Positions 1 to 5,219 of a stretch of 8,033 nucleotides of DNA are shown piece after piece. The position numbers were made by a program, and so were the translations under genes. The notes under the pieces are model-generated. The model saw only the letters and a program-made list of their open reading frames with translations. It had not been told where the DNA came from and ran no database searches. Source of the stretch: Candidatus Dadabacteria bacterium (lineage in GTDB: Bacteria; Desulfobacterota_D; UBA1144; Nemesobacterales; JADFKM01). The stretch spans positions 1 through 8,033 of the forward strand of contig JADFKM010000073.1 of NCBI GenBank assembly GCA_022564935.1, written 5' to 3'. How positions within the stretch are numbered: the stretch's first letter is position 1; each line of letters opens with the position of its first letter.

Positions 1-513
1 TTGCCATTTCGGCACTGAAAAGATTTCTGCCCTTTTTAGGTTATCGTTTAAAACGGTAGCCTTGTCGGTATCCCAATTAGATATTCCGACCTTCTCAGCT
101 TGGTCTCGGAGCCACCTCTCTATTACAATACGTCCTAAGACTGCCGCCGGGATTTTGTGTCTGGAAGCCAATAGGCCATCTGCTTGCTCTACGATAGAGT
201 CGAACATTTCTGCATGAAGCAAGGACCTTATGTTTCCTACGAAACCATGTTGTAGCGAATCTCGGGCGCTTTCCAAAAGGCCAGTGATTTCAGCAATTTC
301 GTAAACACAAACATAGGATACATTGTTTGTCAATTTTCTAAATTCTTCCAAGTACTTATCTAAGGTGGCGTATTTGAGCACATCTTCACAACTATGTAAT
401 AACCAAGTCCTCTTTTGCAGGTACTTTCTACTTATGTCGTTCTTGTCGCCGAGCAATTGGATTTTTTCTGATTGTTTAATAAGTTCTTCGATTCGTTCGA
501 TGATTTTCTTCAT
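1..513 (-). CDS. HEPN/DUF4145-like protein of unknown function, C-terminus off the left edge
   Basis: An uninterrupted minus-strand frame of 171 codons starts at the ATG at 513-511 and is still open at position 1. An in-frame TGA lies about a dozen codons upstream with no other start between, so the N-terminus is fixed. Only weak Shine-Dalgarno sequence precedes it. The first 60 residues are charged and helical (MKKIIERIEELIKQ at the start). Residues 100-170 are the most recognisable part: a helix around AEMFDSIVEQADGLL (101-115), then IPAAVLGRIVIERWLRDQAE (121-140), then NDNLKRAEIFSVPKW (156-170). From memory, this order matches a common family in which a 'PAAV-(L/A)-G-x-x-(L/I)E' helix precedes 'LN-x-x-L-x-x-A-x-(V/I)-(Y/F)' and a C-terminal 'RN-x-x-xH' segment. 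That last segment would lie just outside the window, so the diagnostic residues cannot be seen. Such proteins often sit near restriction or abortive-infection genes. The function here is unknown. Confidence 0.8.
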   Translation of the reverse strand, partial: MKKIIERIEELIKQSEKIQLLGDKNDISRKYLQKRTWLLHSCEDVLKYATLDKYLEEFRKLTNNVSYVCVYEIAEITGLLESARDSLQHGFVGNIRSLLHAEMFDSIVEQADGLLASRHKIPAAVLGRIVIERWLRDQAEKVGISNWDTDKATVLNDNLKRAEIFSVPKWQ

Positions 514-529
514 GACAAGCTCGTTTGTA

Positions 530-535
530 AGTATA
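530..535 (-). promoter_or_regulatory. Possible -10 element for the left-edge gene
   Basis: Read on the minus strand this is TATACT, ending 16 bases before the ATG at 513, which would give a leader of roughly 10 nt. I find no good -35 hexamer at 16-18 bp spacing, so this is a weak call. Confidence 0.2.
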
Positions 536-576
536 ACGTATCATATCCTTTGCATGTTTGGAGGAGCCATCGTGGC

Positions 577-598
577 CCTTAATCTGATTTAATTAAGG
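577..598. repeat. Inverted repeat, 7-bp arms with 8-nt loop
   Basis: CCTTAAT (577-583) and ATTAAGG (592-598) are perfectly complementary around the 8-nt spacer 584-591. The element lies 64 bases upstream of the left-edge gene start. It could be an operator or a weak hairpin; no T-tract follows on the plus strand, so a terminator is unlikely. Confidence 0.3.
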
Positions 599-734
599 TT
601 GGCAAAAACCGCAACCAGGCGAGGGAGACCATGACAAAGAACATTCTACCTCAAAAGGCGGCAATATCATCCAGATAGATGTCAACCCTCCATATATAGG
701 CCCACCTTTAGAGTTAGAGTTCCGGTACCACTGA
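597..734 (+). pseudogene. Possible 3' remnant of a degraded gene
   Basis: Directly after an in-frame TAA (594-596) there is a 45-codon open stretch ending at TGA 732-734. It has no ATG, GTG or TTG start. The translation looks protein-like rather than random: it begins GWQKPQPGEGDHDKEHS and ends NIIQIDVNPPYIGPPLELEF followed by RYH, with alternating hydrophobic residues and sensible codons. The opposite strand is also open over 778-593, but that translation is rich in Pro, Ser, Trp and Cys and looks like a shadow. I recognise no family. It may be the tail of a gene lost by deletion or frameshift, or chance. Confidence 0.25.
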
Positions 735-861
735 CCCAGAGGCAGCGTGGTTCTGTTCAAGTACGTTTTTGTTTTCAATGAGAATCTGTATCGGCATCGC
801 TTGCACTCAGTTTCTCCCGTCTCCTAGGCGTAAAACGGCTCTATTTTTGCGCCTCAAACAG

Positions 862-896
862 TGCCTTCTGGTGGGCATTTTTTCGTGCCAAAAAAT
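862..896. repeat. Alternating short hairpin arms around a T6/A6 palindrome
   Basis: TGCC (862-865), GGCA (874-877) and TGCC (886-889) alternate at an exact 12-base period, so the middle arm can pair with either neighbour. Overlapping this, ATTTTTT (877-883) and AAAAAAT (890-896) form a perfect 7-bp arm pair around a 6-nt loop. The elements are short and AT-rich, and no gene directly adjoins them. Confidence 0.25.
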
Positions 897-1018
897 ACGC
901 TCAATTTTTGACACGCTAATCCCGACGCAAGACCTCTTGTTCATTAGACATTTCTAGTATACTCTACTCCACGAAACGTCTGATGCCCTAATTTATGTAT
1001 AAAAGGCTTATGGGTTTT

Positions 1019-1024
1019 TATAAT
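1019..1024 (+). promoter_or_regulatory. Perfect TATAAT -10 box upstream of the lipoprotein gene
   Basis: TATAAT occurs 13 bases before the first candidate ATG (1038). No convincing -35 hexamer is seen at 16-18 bp spacing. Transcription would start near 1031, leaving a leader of only about 7 nt for the ATG at 1038 or about 22 nt for the ATG at 1053. Confidence 0.4.
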
Positions 1025-1037
1025 TCGTTTTTTTGCA

Positions 1038-1844
1038 ATGGTTATGTATAAAATGAGCAGGAGAGTACTTTTAACTGCCGTTGCGTCGTTTTTATTCCTA
1101 AACTCATGCGTGAGTTCCATAAGTACGAGCTCTTTTTTCAACTCAATTTGGAATAAACCAATAGGTGTGTTTAAAGTCACCGTCAGTGAAGCAAACATCC
1201 GCTCCGGCCCGGGCAGGAATTATAATATTGTCGGTAAGCTCTATCAAGACAGTAATCACCCGATACTTGAGATAAAAAAAACTGCTGGAGATGAATATGG
1301 GTGGTACAAAATAGCCCAATACAAAGAAAGCGAGCAATGGGTTAACGGAGCCGTAGGAGTTATTGTTGATATAAAAGACAAATCCTTTGGTGTATTCAAT
1401 GCTTCACCCGAAAATGCCTGGCTAGCGGTTCTTTCAGCCCTTAGATGGATGAGATGGGAGATTGCCGTACTGGATGAAAAGAATTCCCAGATAAAACTGA
1501 GGGAAGCCTACGTTTACAGAAAATCGGGTAAATTTCTGAGGATTTACTTTTGGCCTAAACAAGAGGATTTGCGACATTCCGATATTAAACAGTACTTAGG
1601 CAACATATCCAAGAGGGTCGTACCGGTACCTGTAGGTAAGACTCCAAATTTTTCACAAGAGCAGATGCTCGTCTCTTTATTCAAATTATCGAAATCTGAA
1701 GTTGGGGTTCAAATCAATTATGAATTCATAACCTATTATGATTTGGGAAACTCTTTTGTAGATCTAGTAGAGTCGAGCGGGCACATCGAATCAAAGCTGC
1801 TTGAGAAGATAGAAGAATTTCTAACCGGAAAGCCGGTGCTTTAG
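1038..1844 (+). CDS. SH3b-domain lipoprotein, 268 residues
   Basis: The N-terminus is a lipoprotein signal: Arg8-Arg9, a hydrophobic stretch at 10-21 and a lipobox-like LNSC with Cys24 as the lipidated residue. Asn at -2 is unusual but tolerable. Val25 at +2 would favour export to the outer membrane. Residues about 45-112 form a bacterial SH3 domain, with the signature VSEANIRSGPG (49-59), then IVGKLY, GWYKI (88-92) and WVNGAVG (101-107). Residues about 118-265 are a second domain (SPENAWLAVLSAL at 123-135; SSGHIESKLLEKIEEFL at 246-262). Its helix/strand pattern recalls BamC-like helix-grip lipoprotein domains; that comparison is inference. Candidate starts are ATG 1038, 1044 and 1053, and none has a clear ribosome binding site. 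The 1053 start would give a more typical short signal peptide. The likely role is an envelope protein binding cell-wall or protein ligands; substrate unknown. Confidence 0.85.
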   Translation: MVMYKMSRRVLLTAVASFLFLNSCVSSISTSSFFNSIWNKPIGVFKVTVSEANIRSGPGRNYNIVGKLYQDSNHPILEIKKTAGDEYGWYKIAQYKESEQWVNGAVGVIVDIKDKSFGVFNASPENAWLAVLSALRWMRWEIAVLDEKNSQIKLREAYVYRKSGKFLRIYFWPKQEDLRHSDIKQYLGNISKRVVPVPVGKTPNFSQEQMLVSLFKLSKSEVGVQINYEFITYYDLGNSFVDLVESSGHIESKLLEKIEEFLTGKPVL

Positions 1845-1914
1845 GTATCTGAACAACAATATTGCGCGACTTTGGGCGACGATAGGACGTGAAATCGCAC
1901 TGTTGTAAGATACC
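1844..1914. repeat. Long imperfect inverted repeat between two envelope-protein genes
   Basis: GGTATCT (1844-1850) pairs with AGATACC (1908-1914), and ACAACA (1853-1858) pairs with TGTTGT (1901-1906), separated by a small 2x1 internal loop. Inside, GCGCGA (1864-1869) can pair with TCGCAC (1895-1900) with one mismatch, and TTT (1871-1873) with AAA (1892-1894). The first arm overlaps the last base of the lipoprotein stop codon. The second arm ends 15 bases before the AAGGAG of the next gene. No T-tract follows, so a simple intrinsic terminator is unlikely. A transcript structure affecting coupling or stability, or a dispersed genomic repeat, are the alternatives. Confidence 0.5.
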
Positions 1915-1929
1915 GGCAGATACGAGTTT

Positions 1930-1935
1930 AAGGAG
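1930..1935 (+). promoter_or_regulatory. Ribosome binding site deciding the start at 1946
   Basis: AAGGAG lies 10 bases before the ATG at 1946. This supports that start over the in-frame GTG at 1889, which falls inside the inverted repeat and would prepend 19 unlikely residues. Confidence 0.7.
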
Positions 1936-1945
1936 TCATTTAGCC

Positions 1946-2485
1946 ATGAATTACGTATTACTGGCCTGTCTAGTCGCTATTGCAATTTATGTTGTTTTCT
2001 GGATTGATAGAAAAAACAAGATCGAGCGGGCACAGGCAGACAGCATGTACGAATTTTTATTTGATATATTCGACGGCGTTCATTGGGATATGTCTGTTCA
2101 GGACGTGCGAGAGAAGTTTTCAGACAGGGAAATCGTGACTGCCGAAGACTTCGGAGATGTAATGGGTTTCGGTTATCTCGACGTCCATGACGAAATTGAA
2201 GTGTTTGTAAGCTTCTTTTTCCCGAACGACGGCGAGGGGAGACTTATAAGAACAGATATTTATCTCCACTCTACCCCGCCCGAGAAGTACAACTTGCTGT
2301 TCTCAAAGCTTATGAATGTCCACGGCTCACCCCTTATAGAGAACGGCGAGAACGCCGGAGTGGCCGTTTGGGAGCTTGGCGATGCAATACTTACATTCTT
2401 ATCAACGGGACGGAACGAAGTGCAGCTTCAGTTCTGGAACAAGGACTGCTACGGTAATCTCACCCAACCCAAAGCGCATCTGTGA
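1946..2485 (+). CDS. Single-pass membrane-anchored protein of unknown function, 179 residues
   Basis: The start is set by AAGGAG at 1930-1935; the longer GTG start at 1889 is rejected. Residues 2-20 (NYVLLACLVAIAIYVVFWI) form one uncleaved membrane segment followed by the basic stretch DRKNK. The C-terminal domain's side of the membrane is uncertain, because the positive charge after the helix would favour a cytoplasmic C-terminus. The soluble part contains FDGVHWDMSVQDVREKF (42-58), FFFPNDGEGRLIRTDIYL (90-107), then HGSPL (126-130), VWELGDAILTFL (141-152) and VQLQFW (159-164). This pattern (a short W-x-M-S-x-x-x-V motif, then FFxxxGxL, then GxP and W strands) recalls small envelope proteins whose domain tracks a 'W-G-x-s-x-x-e-V' repeat; I cannot name the family. 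It is co-oriented with the upstream lipoprotein after a 101-base gap holding the inverted repeat, so co-transcription is possible but unproven. Confidence 0.8.
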   Translation: MNYVLLACLVAIAIYVVFWIDRKNKIERAQADSMYEFLFDIFDGVHWDMSVQDVREKFSDREIVTAEDFGDVMGFGYLDVHDEIEVFVSFFFPNDGEGRLIRTDIYLHSTPPEKYNLLFSKLMNVHGSPLIENGENAGVAVWELGDAILTFLSTGRNEVQLQFWNKDCYGNLTQPKAHL

Positions 2486-2497
2486 AACTTGTGGACT

Positions 2498-2519
2498 GAA
2501 CCGTGTTAAAGGACGGTTT
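2498..2519. terminator. Weak hairpin between convergent genes
   Basis: AACCGT (2499-2504) pairs with ACGGTT (2513-2518) around an 8-nt loop, extendable by a G-T pair. It lies between the stop at 2485 and the ccr stop at 2537, where a shared bidirectional terminator would be expected. There is no T-tract on either strand, so intrinsic activity is doubtful. Confidence 0.3.
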
Positions 2520-2536
2520 CCATAAGCATTTGCGTG

Positions 2537-3943
2537 TTAAGCCTTTATGCGTTTTGCATCTTGGGAATTTATCAAACCCTTTTTGTGCGCCTGTACGAGC
2601 ACGGCCATTTTGCCCGAGTGTTTGTTCTCATACATGTCCTGATGGGCCCTCGGAATGTCCTGGTATGAATAGGTATGGGAAAGGACGGGTTTTATGATGC
2701 CTTTGGAAATGAGCTCGTTGGCGCGCAGACACTCGAGGGCATTGGCGAAATGGGAGCCTATAATTCTCTTCTGATGCATCCATAAGTGACGAATATCGAA
2801 CTGAAGGTCATAGCCGGTGGTTCCTGCACAGATCACAATCCTTCCGAAACGGCTGCAAATAAATGTGCTGGTTGGAAATGTTGCCTCTCCAACATGCTCA
2901 AACACAACGTTCGGATTTCTCCTTTCACCCAGAATGTCCCAAATCGCCCGTCCGAATTTCTTCATATCGGTGAATCTGGCTTTCGACTCTTCGGGAGTTT
3001 CGCCGTGCTTGAACATGAGATTCTTAAAGTCATTTCTGTTTATAACACCCTTGGCCCCGAGCTCCATACACAGGTCTGCCTTGTCTTGAGAAGAGACAAC
3101 GGCTATTGCGTCTGCCCCGATCATTTTACAAATCTGGAGGGCAAAAACCCCGAGTCCTCCGGCACCTCCCCAGACAAGCACAATTTCGCTCGGCTGAAGC
3201 TGTGCCTGCGTCATAAGCATCCTGTAAGCCGTGAAGTAACAGAGGCCGTAAGATGCGGATTCTTCCCATGTGAGGTGCGTGGGTTTGTGAAGAAGCTGCT
3301 GGGCCTGCACTGTGGTGAATTGAGCAAAGGAGCCGTCGGGGGTTTCATAACCCCAAATCATCTGTCCCCTGCTTGCCATAGGGTCGTAGCTGATGAAGTC
3401 GTAGGGGGTCTCGGTCCTGCTTGAGTGAGTCTCGGATTCAACATTGCAGTGCAGGACGACTTCGTCCCCTGGCTTCCAGCTCTTTACGTTAGAGCCAACC
3501 CGCCACACGATGCCTGAGGCATCGCTTCCGGCGATGTGGTAGTCCTGTCCGTGTATGTCGAATACCGAGATCGGCTCGCCAAGACCCACCCATACGCCGT
3601 TGTAGTTTACTCCGGCGGCCATAACAAGGACCAGTACTTTATTAGGGCCTGGGTCGGGTACGGGAACTACCTCTTCTTTGAATGCTTTCATCGGCTCTCC
3701 GTACTGTCCCTTCCTTATAACCCATGCTTTCATAGTTTTGGGAAGAACGCTTAGGTCGGGAAGAACTCCAAGAGGTATCGGCCTATCGACCGTAACTTTT
3801 CTAGCATCATAGGCTATGTCTTCCATATCGATCGTTTCTTTTACGGCCACTCCGGGAGCTTCATCCATTATTTCATCTTTTGAGCTTGCTTTTTCTTTGC
3901 CCGAAAATTTATTTTCGTCGTTCCGCTCTTTGGTTTTTGACAT
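2537..3943 (-). CDS. ccr: Crotonyl-CoA carboxylase/reductase, 468 residues
   Basis: A zinc-independent MDR-superfamily enoyl-CoA carboxylase/reductase. It reduces crotonyl-CoA with NADPH and fixes CO2 to give ethylmalonyl-CoA, in the cytoplasm. Numbering is from the ATG at 3943. Visible family features are AAGVNYNGVWVGLG (109-122), YHIAGSDASGIVWRVG (135-150), IWGYETPDGSFAQF (196-209), the Rossmann glycine motif WGGAGGLG (258-265), FEHVGEATFP (348-357), CAGTTG and RIIGSHFAN (393-401). In studied enzymes the CO2 pocket is built from an Asn of the NYN motif, an aromatic-Glu pair and a His. Here these are Asn113/115, Tyr199-Glu200 and His398, so the protein looks active. It carries about 35 extra charged N-terminal residues (Lys, Glu, Asp, Ser) compared with the Rhodobacter enzyme as I remember it. 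The start at 3943 is preferred over 3958 because GGGGAGA lies at ideal spacing. The gene stands alone: ethylmalonyl-CoA mutase and epimerase genes are not in the window. Confidence 0.95.
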   Translation of the reverse strand: MSKTKERNDENKFSGKEKASSKDEIMDEAPGVAVKETIDMEDIAYDARKVTVDRPIPLGVLPDLSVLPKTMKAWVIRKGQYGEPMKAFKEEVVPVPDPGPNKVLVLVMAAGVNYNGVWVGLGEPISVFDIHGQDYHIAGSDASGIVWRVGSNVKSWKPGDEVVLHCNVESETHSSRTETPYDFISYDPMASRGQMIWGYETPDGSFAQFTTVQAQQLLHKPTHLTWEESASYGLCYFTAYRMLMTQAQLQPSEIVLVWGGAGGLGVFALQICKMIGADAIAVVSSQDKADLCMELGAKGVINRNDFKNLMFKHGETPEESKARFTDMKKFGRAIWDILGERRNPNVVFEHVGEATFPTSTFICSRFGRIVICAGTTGYDLQFDIRHLWMHQKRIIGSHFANALECLRANELISKGIIKPVLSHTYSYQDIPRAHQDMYENKHSGKMAVLVQAHKKGLINSQDAKRIKA

Positions 3944-3949
3944 TTGATC

Positions 3950-3956
3950 TCTCCCC
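3950..3956 (-). promoter_or_regulatory. Ribosome binding site of ccr
   Basis: Read on the minus strand this is GGGGAGA, 6 bases before the ATG at 3943. It overlaps the upstream ATG at 3958 and so decides for the shorter protein beginning MSKTKER. Confidence 0.75.
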
Positions 3957-3975
3957 ATGAATTTAAGTGGGGGTA

Positions 3976-4004
3976 ATTCTAACCATACAAATCAATTATT
4001 TCAA
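3976..4004 (-). promoter_or_regulatory. Sigma-70-type promoter of ccr
   Basis: On the minus strand, TTGAAA (3999-4004) and TAGAAT (3976-3981) are separated by exactly 17 bases. Predicted initiation near 3969 would leave a leader of about 26 nt, which just accommodates the GGGGAGA ribosome binding site. Confidence 0.6.
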
Positions 4005-4030
4005 GCATTCAACGGGCTTATATGGGATTT

Positions 4031-4077
4031 GGCTCAAAACGAGATGAGGAAAGCACTCATAAATACGTGGCTCAAAA
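4031..4077. repeat. Direct repeat pair GGCTCAAAA
   Basis: The 9-mer occurs at 4031-4039 and 4069-4077, 38 bases apart, upstream of both divergent promoters (ccr and the uppS unit). It could be a regulator site pair or chance. Confidence 0.2.
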
Positions 4078-4109
4078 ATCGTCGATATTAATAGCACACT
4101 AGGTTCTAC

Positions 4110-4138
4110 TTGAACCCAACCCCTATATCTGATATGTT
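4110..4138 (+). promoter_or_regulatory. Candidate promoter of the small membrane protein / uppS unit
   Basis: TTGAAC (4110-4115) and TATGTT (4133-4138) are separated by 17 bases. Initiation near 4145 would lie only about 6 bases before the ATG at 4151. A GGTTC/GAACC hairpin (4103-4107 with 4113-4117) overlaps the -35 box and could be an operator. Confidence 0.45.
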
Positions 4139-4150
4139 ATTCATTCCGAT

Positions 4151-4390
4151 ATGGGCGATATCAATAAGATGGTGATCGGGGTTTTAAATCGCCTCCTGCA
4201 GAGTTATAAAACCCTCATCCGAGAAAAAACCAGGAACTGGCCGTTTATGTTCAAAATCCTATTAACAGCCTTTGCCGTTTTATGTTACCCATTAGTGTCT
4301 CTAATACTGATTGTTATTCTGCTGCTGGTGATTTGTGTGGTAGTCCCAATCTCCCTAACTATTAAATTTAATTCCAAGACAATTTTTTAG
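4151..4390 (+). CDS. Small membrane protein of unknown function, 79 residues
   Basis: The first 32 residues are hydrophilic and basic (QSYKTLIREKTRNW at 17-30). They are followed by about 40 strongly hydrophobic residues (about 33-72), broken by Tyr-Pro near 46-47 and wide enough for two short helices or one long and one re-entrant segment. The end is Lys-rich, with TAG immediately followed by a frame-independent TGA. No clear ribosome binding site precedes the ATG at 4151; an alternative ATG at 4169 has none either, and the predicted transcript start near 4145 would make 4151 almost leaderless. The protein is co-oriented with uppS, 76 bases upstream of it. I recognise no family. The basic N-terminus and membrane anchor suggest an envelope-associated accessory protein, but the function is unknown, and a non-coding leader cannot be excluded. 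Confidence 0.55.
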   Translation: MGDINKMVIGVLNRLLQSYKTLIREKTRNWPFMFKILLTAFAVLCYPLVSLILIVILLLVICVVVPISLTIKFNSKTIF

Positions 4391-4395
4391 TGACT

Positions 4396-4416
4396 AATAC
4401 CCTTGTATTTGGTATT
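4396..4416. repeat. AT-rich hairpin between small ORF and uppS
   Basis: AATACC (4396-4401) pairs with GGTATT (4411-4416) around a 9-nt loop and is followed by TTAT. It is too weak for a confident terminator, but could attenuate read-through from the small membrane-protein gene. Confidence 0.25.
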
Positions 4417-4419
4417 TTA

Positions 4420-4449
4420 TTGTGATATCTGCTTCCACGACAATATTCT
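4420..4449 (+). promoter_or_regulatory. Weak candidate promoter directly before uppS
   Basis: TTGTGA (4420-4425) and TATTCT (4444-4449) lie 18 bases apart, with initiation expected near 4456, about 11 bases before the uppS ATG. The match is modest and may be chance. Confidence 0.2.
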
Positions 4450-4466
4450 ATTACCGCTAGAGTGTT

Positions 4467-5219
4467 ATGAAAAGCAAACTCGAGAAATTGCTTATTAAAA
4501 GCCAGGTTCCCAACCATGTAGCCATCATCATGGACGGCAACGGCAGATGGGCGAGCAAGAGGGGTCTTAGCCGCATCAGGGGGCATCAGGAGGGAATGGA
4601 ATCGGTTAAATCCGTTGTGAAATCGGCTCGTGAGCTTGGAATTAAGGCCATAACCCTCTACGCCTTCAGCGTGCAGAACTGGATGAGGCCCAAGGCTGAA
4701 GTAAAAGCACTGATGAAGCTGCTTAAAGACTATCTCATTAAGGAAGGGGACAAACTCTCCGAGAAGGGCATCAGACTGAATGCGATAGGAAGACTCGATG
4801 ACCTGCCCGAAGACGTATGCGTGGTACTCGACGACATAATGGAGGAAACCCTGCACAATAGGGATATGGTGCTTACACTCGCCCTCAGCTACGGCGGCAG
4901 GGAGGAAATAGTCGATGCCGCACGCAGTATTATCTCAAGAGGCGATATAACTGCGGAGAGCATTAATGAGCTCGACATATCAAATTACCTCTACACCAAA
5001 GACCTTCCTGAGCTCGACCTGTTGATACGGACGAGCGGAGAAATGAGGATCTCAAACTTCCTTCTCTGGCAAATTGCCTATTCTGAGATTTACGTCACCT
5101 CAACACTGTGGCCTGACTTTCGTAAGAGGCATCTTATAAAAGCCCTTCTCCATTACCAGAACACAGAGAGAAGGTTCGGGCTGACCAGCGACCAAATAAG
5201 GAAAAGGGAAGTTTTGTGA
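4467..5219 (+). CDS. uppS: Polyprenyl diphosphate synthase (undecaprenyl-type, cis-prenyltransferase), 250 residues
   Basis: Adds isopentenyl diphosphate units in cis to farnesyl diphosphate, giving the C55-type carrier lipid used for peptidoglycan and other envelope polymers. It acts at the inner face of the cytoplasmic membrane. All cis-prenyltransferase regions are present in order: HVAIIMDGNGRWA (17-29) with the catalytic Asp23, GH (39-40), YAFSVQNWMRP (65-75), SYGGREE (141-147), RTSGEMRISNF (188-198) and the WQIAYSE block ending in Glu207. One deviation is SVQN instead of the usual S-x-EN, so the Glu is Gln70; the neighbouring Asn71 and Arg74 are kept. The length is normal. An in-frame TAG at 4458-4460 makes 4467 the first possible start, but its ribosome binding site is poor. 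The gene ends in a GTGA overlap with dxr. Confidence 0.96.
   Translation: MKSKLEKLLIKSQVPNHVAIIMDGNGRWASKRGLSRIRGHQEGMESVKSVVKSARELGIKAITLYAFSVQNWMRPKAEVKALMKLLKDYLIKEGDKLSEKGIRLNAIGRLDDLPEDVCVVLDDIMEETLHNRDMVLTLALSYGGREEIVDAARSIISRGDITAESINELDISNYLYTKDLPELDLLIRTSGEMRISNFLLWQIAYSEIYVTSTLWPDFRKRHLIKALLHYQNTERRFGLTSDQIRKREVL
5198..5211 (+). promoter_or_regulatory. Purine-rich ribosome binding site of dxr inside uppS
   Basis: This A/G-only stretch at the end of uppS contains AAGGA and AGGGAA at 5-13 bases from the GTG at 5216. It supports the unusual GTG start and translational coupling. Confidence 0.6.

Larger units (their letters stand above)
514..1037. other. Intergenic region without an intact gene
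   Basis: These 524 bases separate two divergently transcribed genes. Open frames exist on both strands, but none combines a good start, a ribosome binding site and protein-like composition. One stop-to-stop stretch (597-734, plus) looks protein-like. On the minus strand, a start at 950 would give only the 11-residue MSNEQEVLRRD. The same frame continues past stops with further plausible protein sequence (for example AYFLARKNAHQKALFEAQK), which could be decayed coding DNA. Nested short inverted repeats lie at 577-598 and 862-896. I see no tRNA, insertion-sequence ends or CRISPR repeat. Confidence 0.5.

Noticed and set aside
323-592. Plus-strand ORF of 89 codons
   Set aside because: It is antisense to the well-supported minus-strand gene (1-513), and its Ser/Phe/Leu-rich translation is typical of a shadow frame.
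593-778. Minus-strand ORF of 61 codons
   Set aside because: It needs a TTG start without a ribosome binding site, and its Pro/Ser/Trp/Cys-rich translation looks antisense to the more protein-like plus frame at 597-734.
769-957. Plus-strand ORF of 62 codons
   Set aside because: Starts with TTG, has no ribosome binding site or recognisable domain, and overlaps possible decayed minus-strand coding sequence.
944-1337. Minus-strand ORFs overlapping the lipoprotein gene
   Set aside because: They are shadows of the SH3b lipoprotein, which has a signal peptide and a clear domain.
2503-2697. Plus-strand ORF downstream of the anchored protein
   Set aside because: It overlaps the 3' end of ccr antisense, and its Cys/Pro-rich translation has no coding character.
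2786-3754. Plus-strand ORFs across ccr
   Set aside because: All lie antisense to a gene with unambiguous crotonyl-CoA carboxylase/reductase motifs.
4101-4120. T-arm-like sequence (GGTTCAAGTAGAACC on the minus strand)
   Set aside because: The loop and stem lengths do not match a tRNA T-arm and no acceptor or anticodon arm surrounds it.
4368-4856. Minus-strand ORF of 162 codons
   Set aside because: Antisense to uppS, whose motifs are complete; starts and composition do not support a gene.
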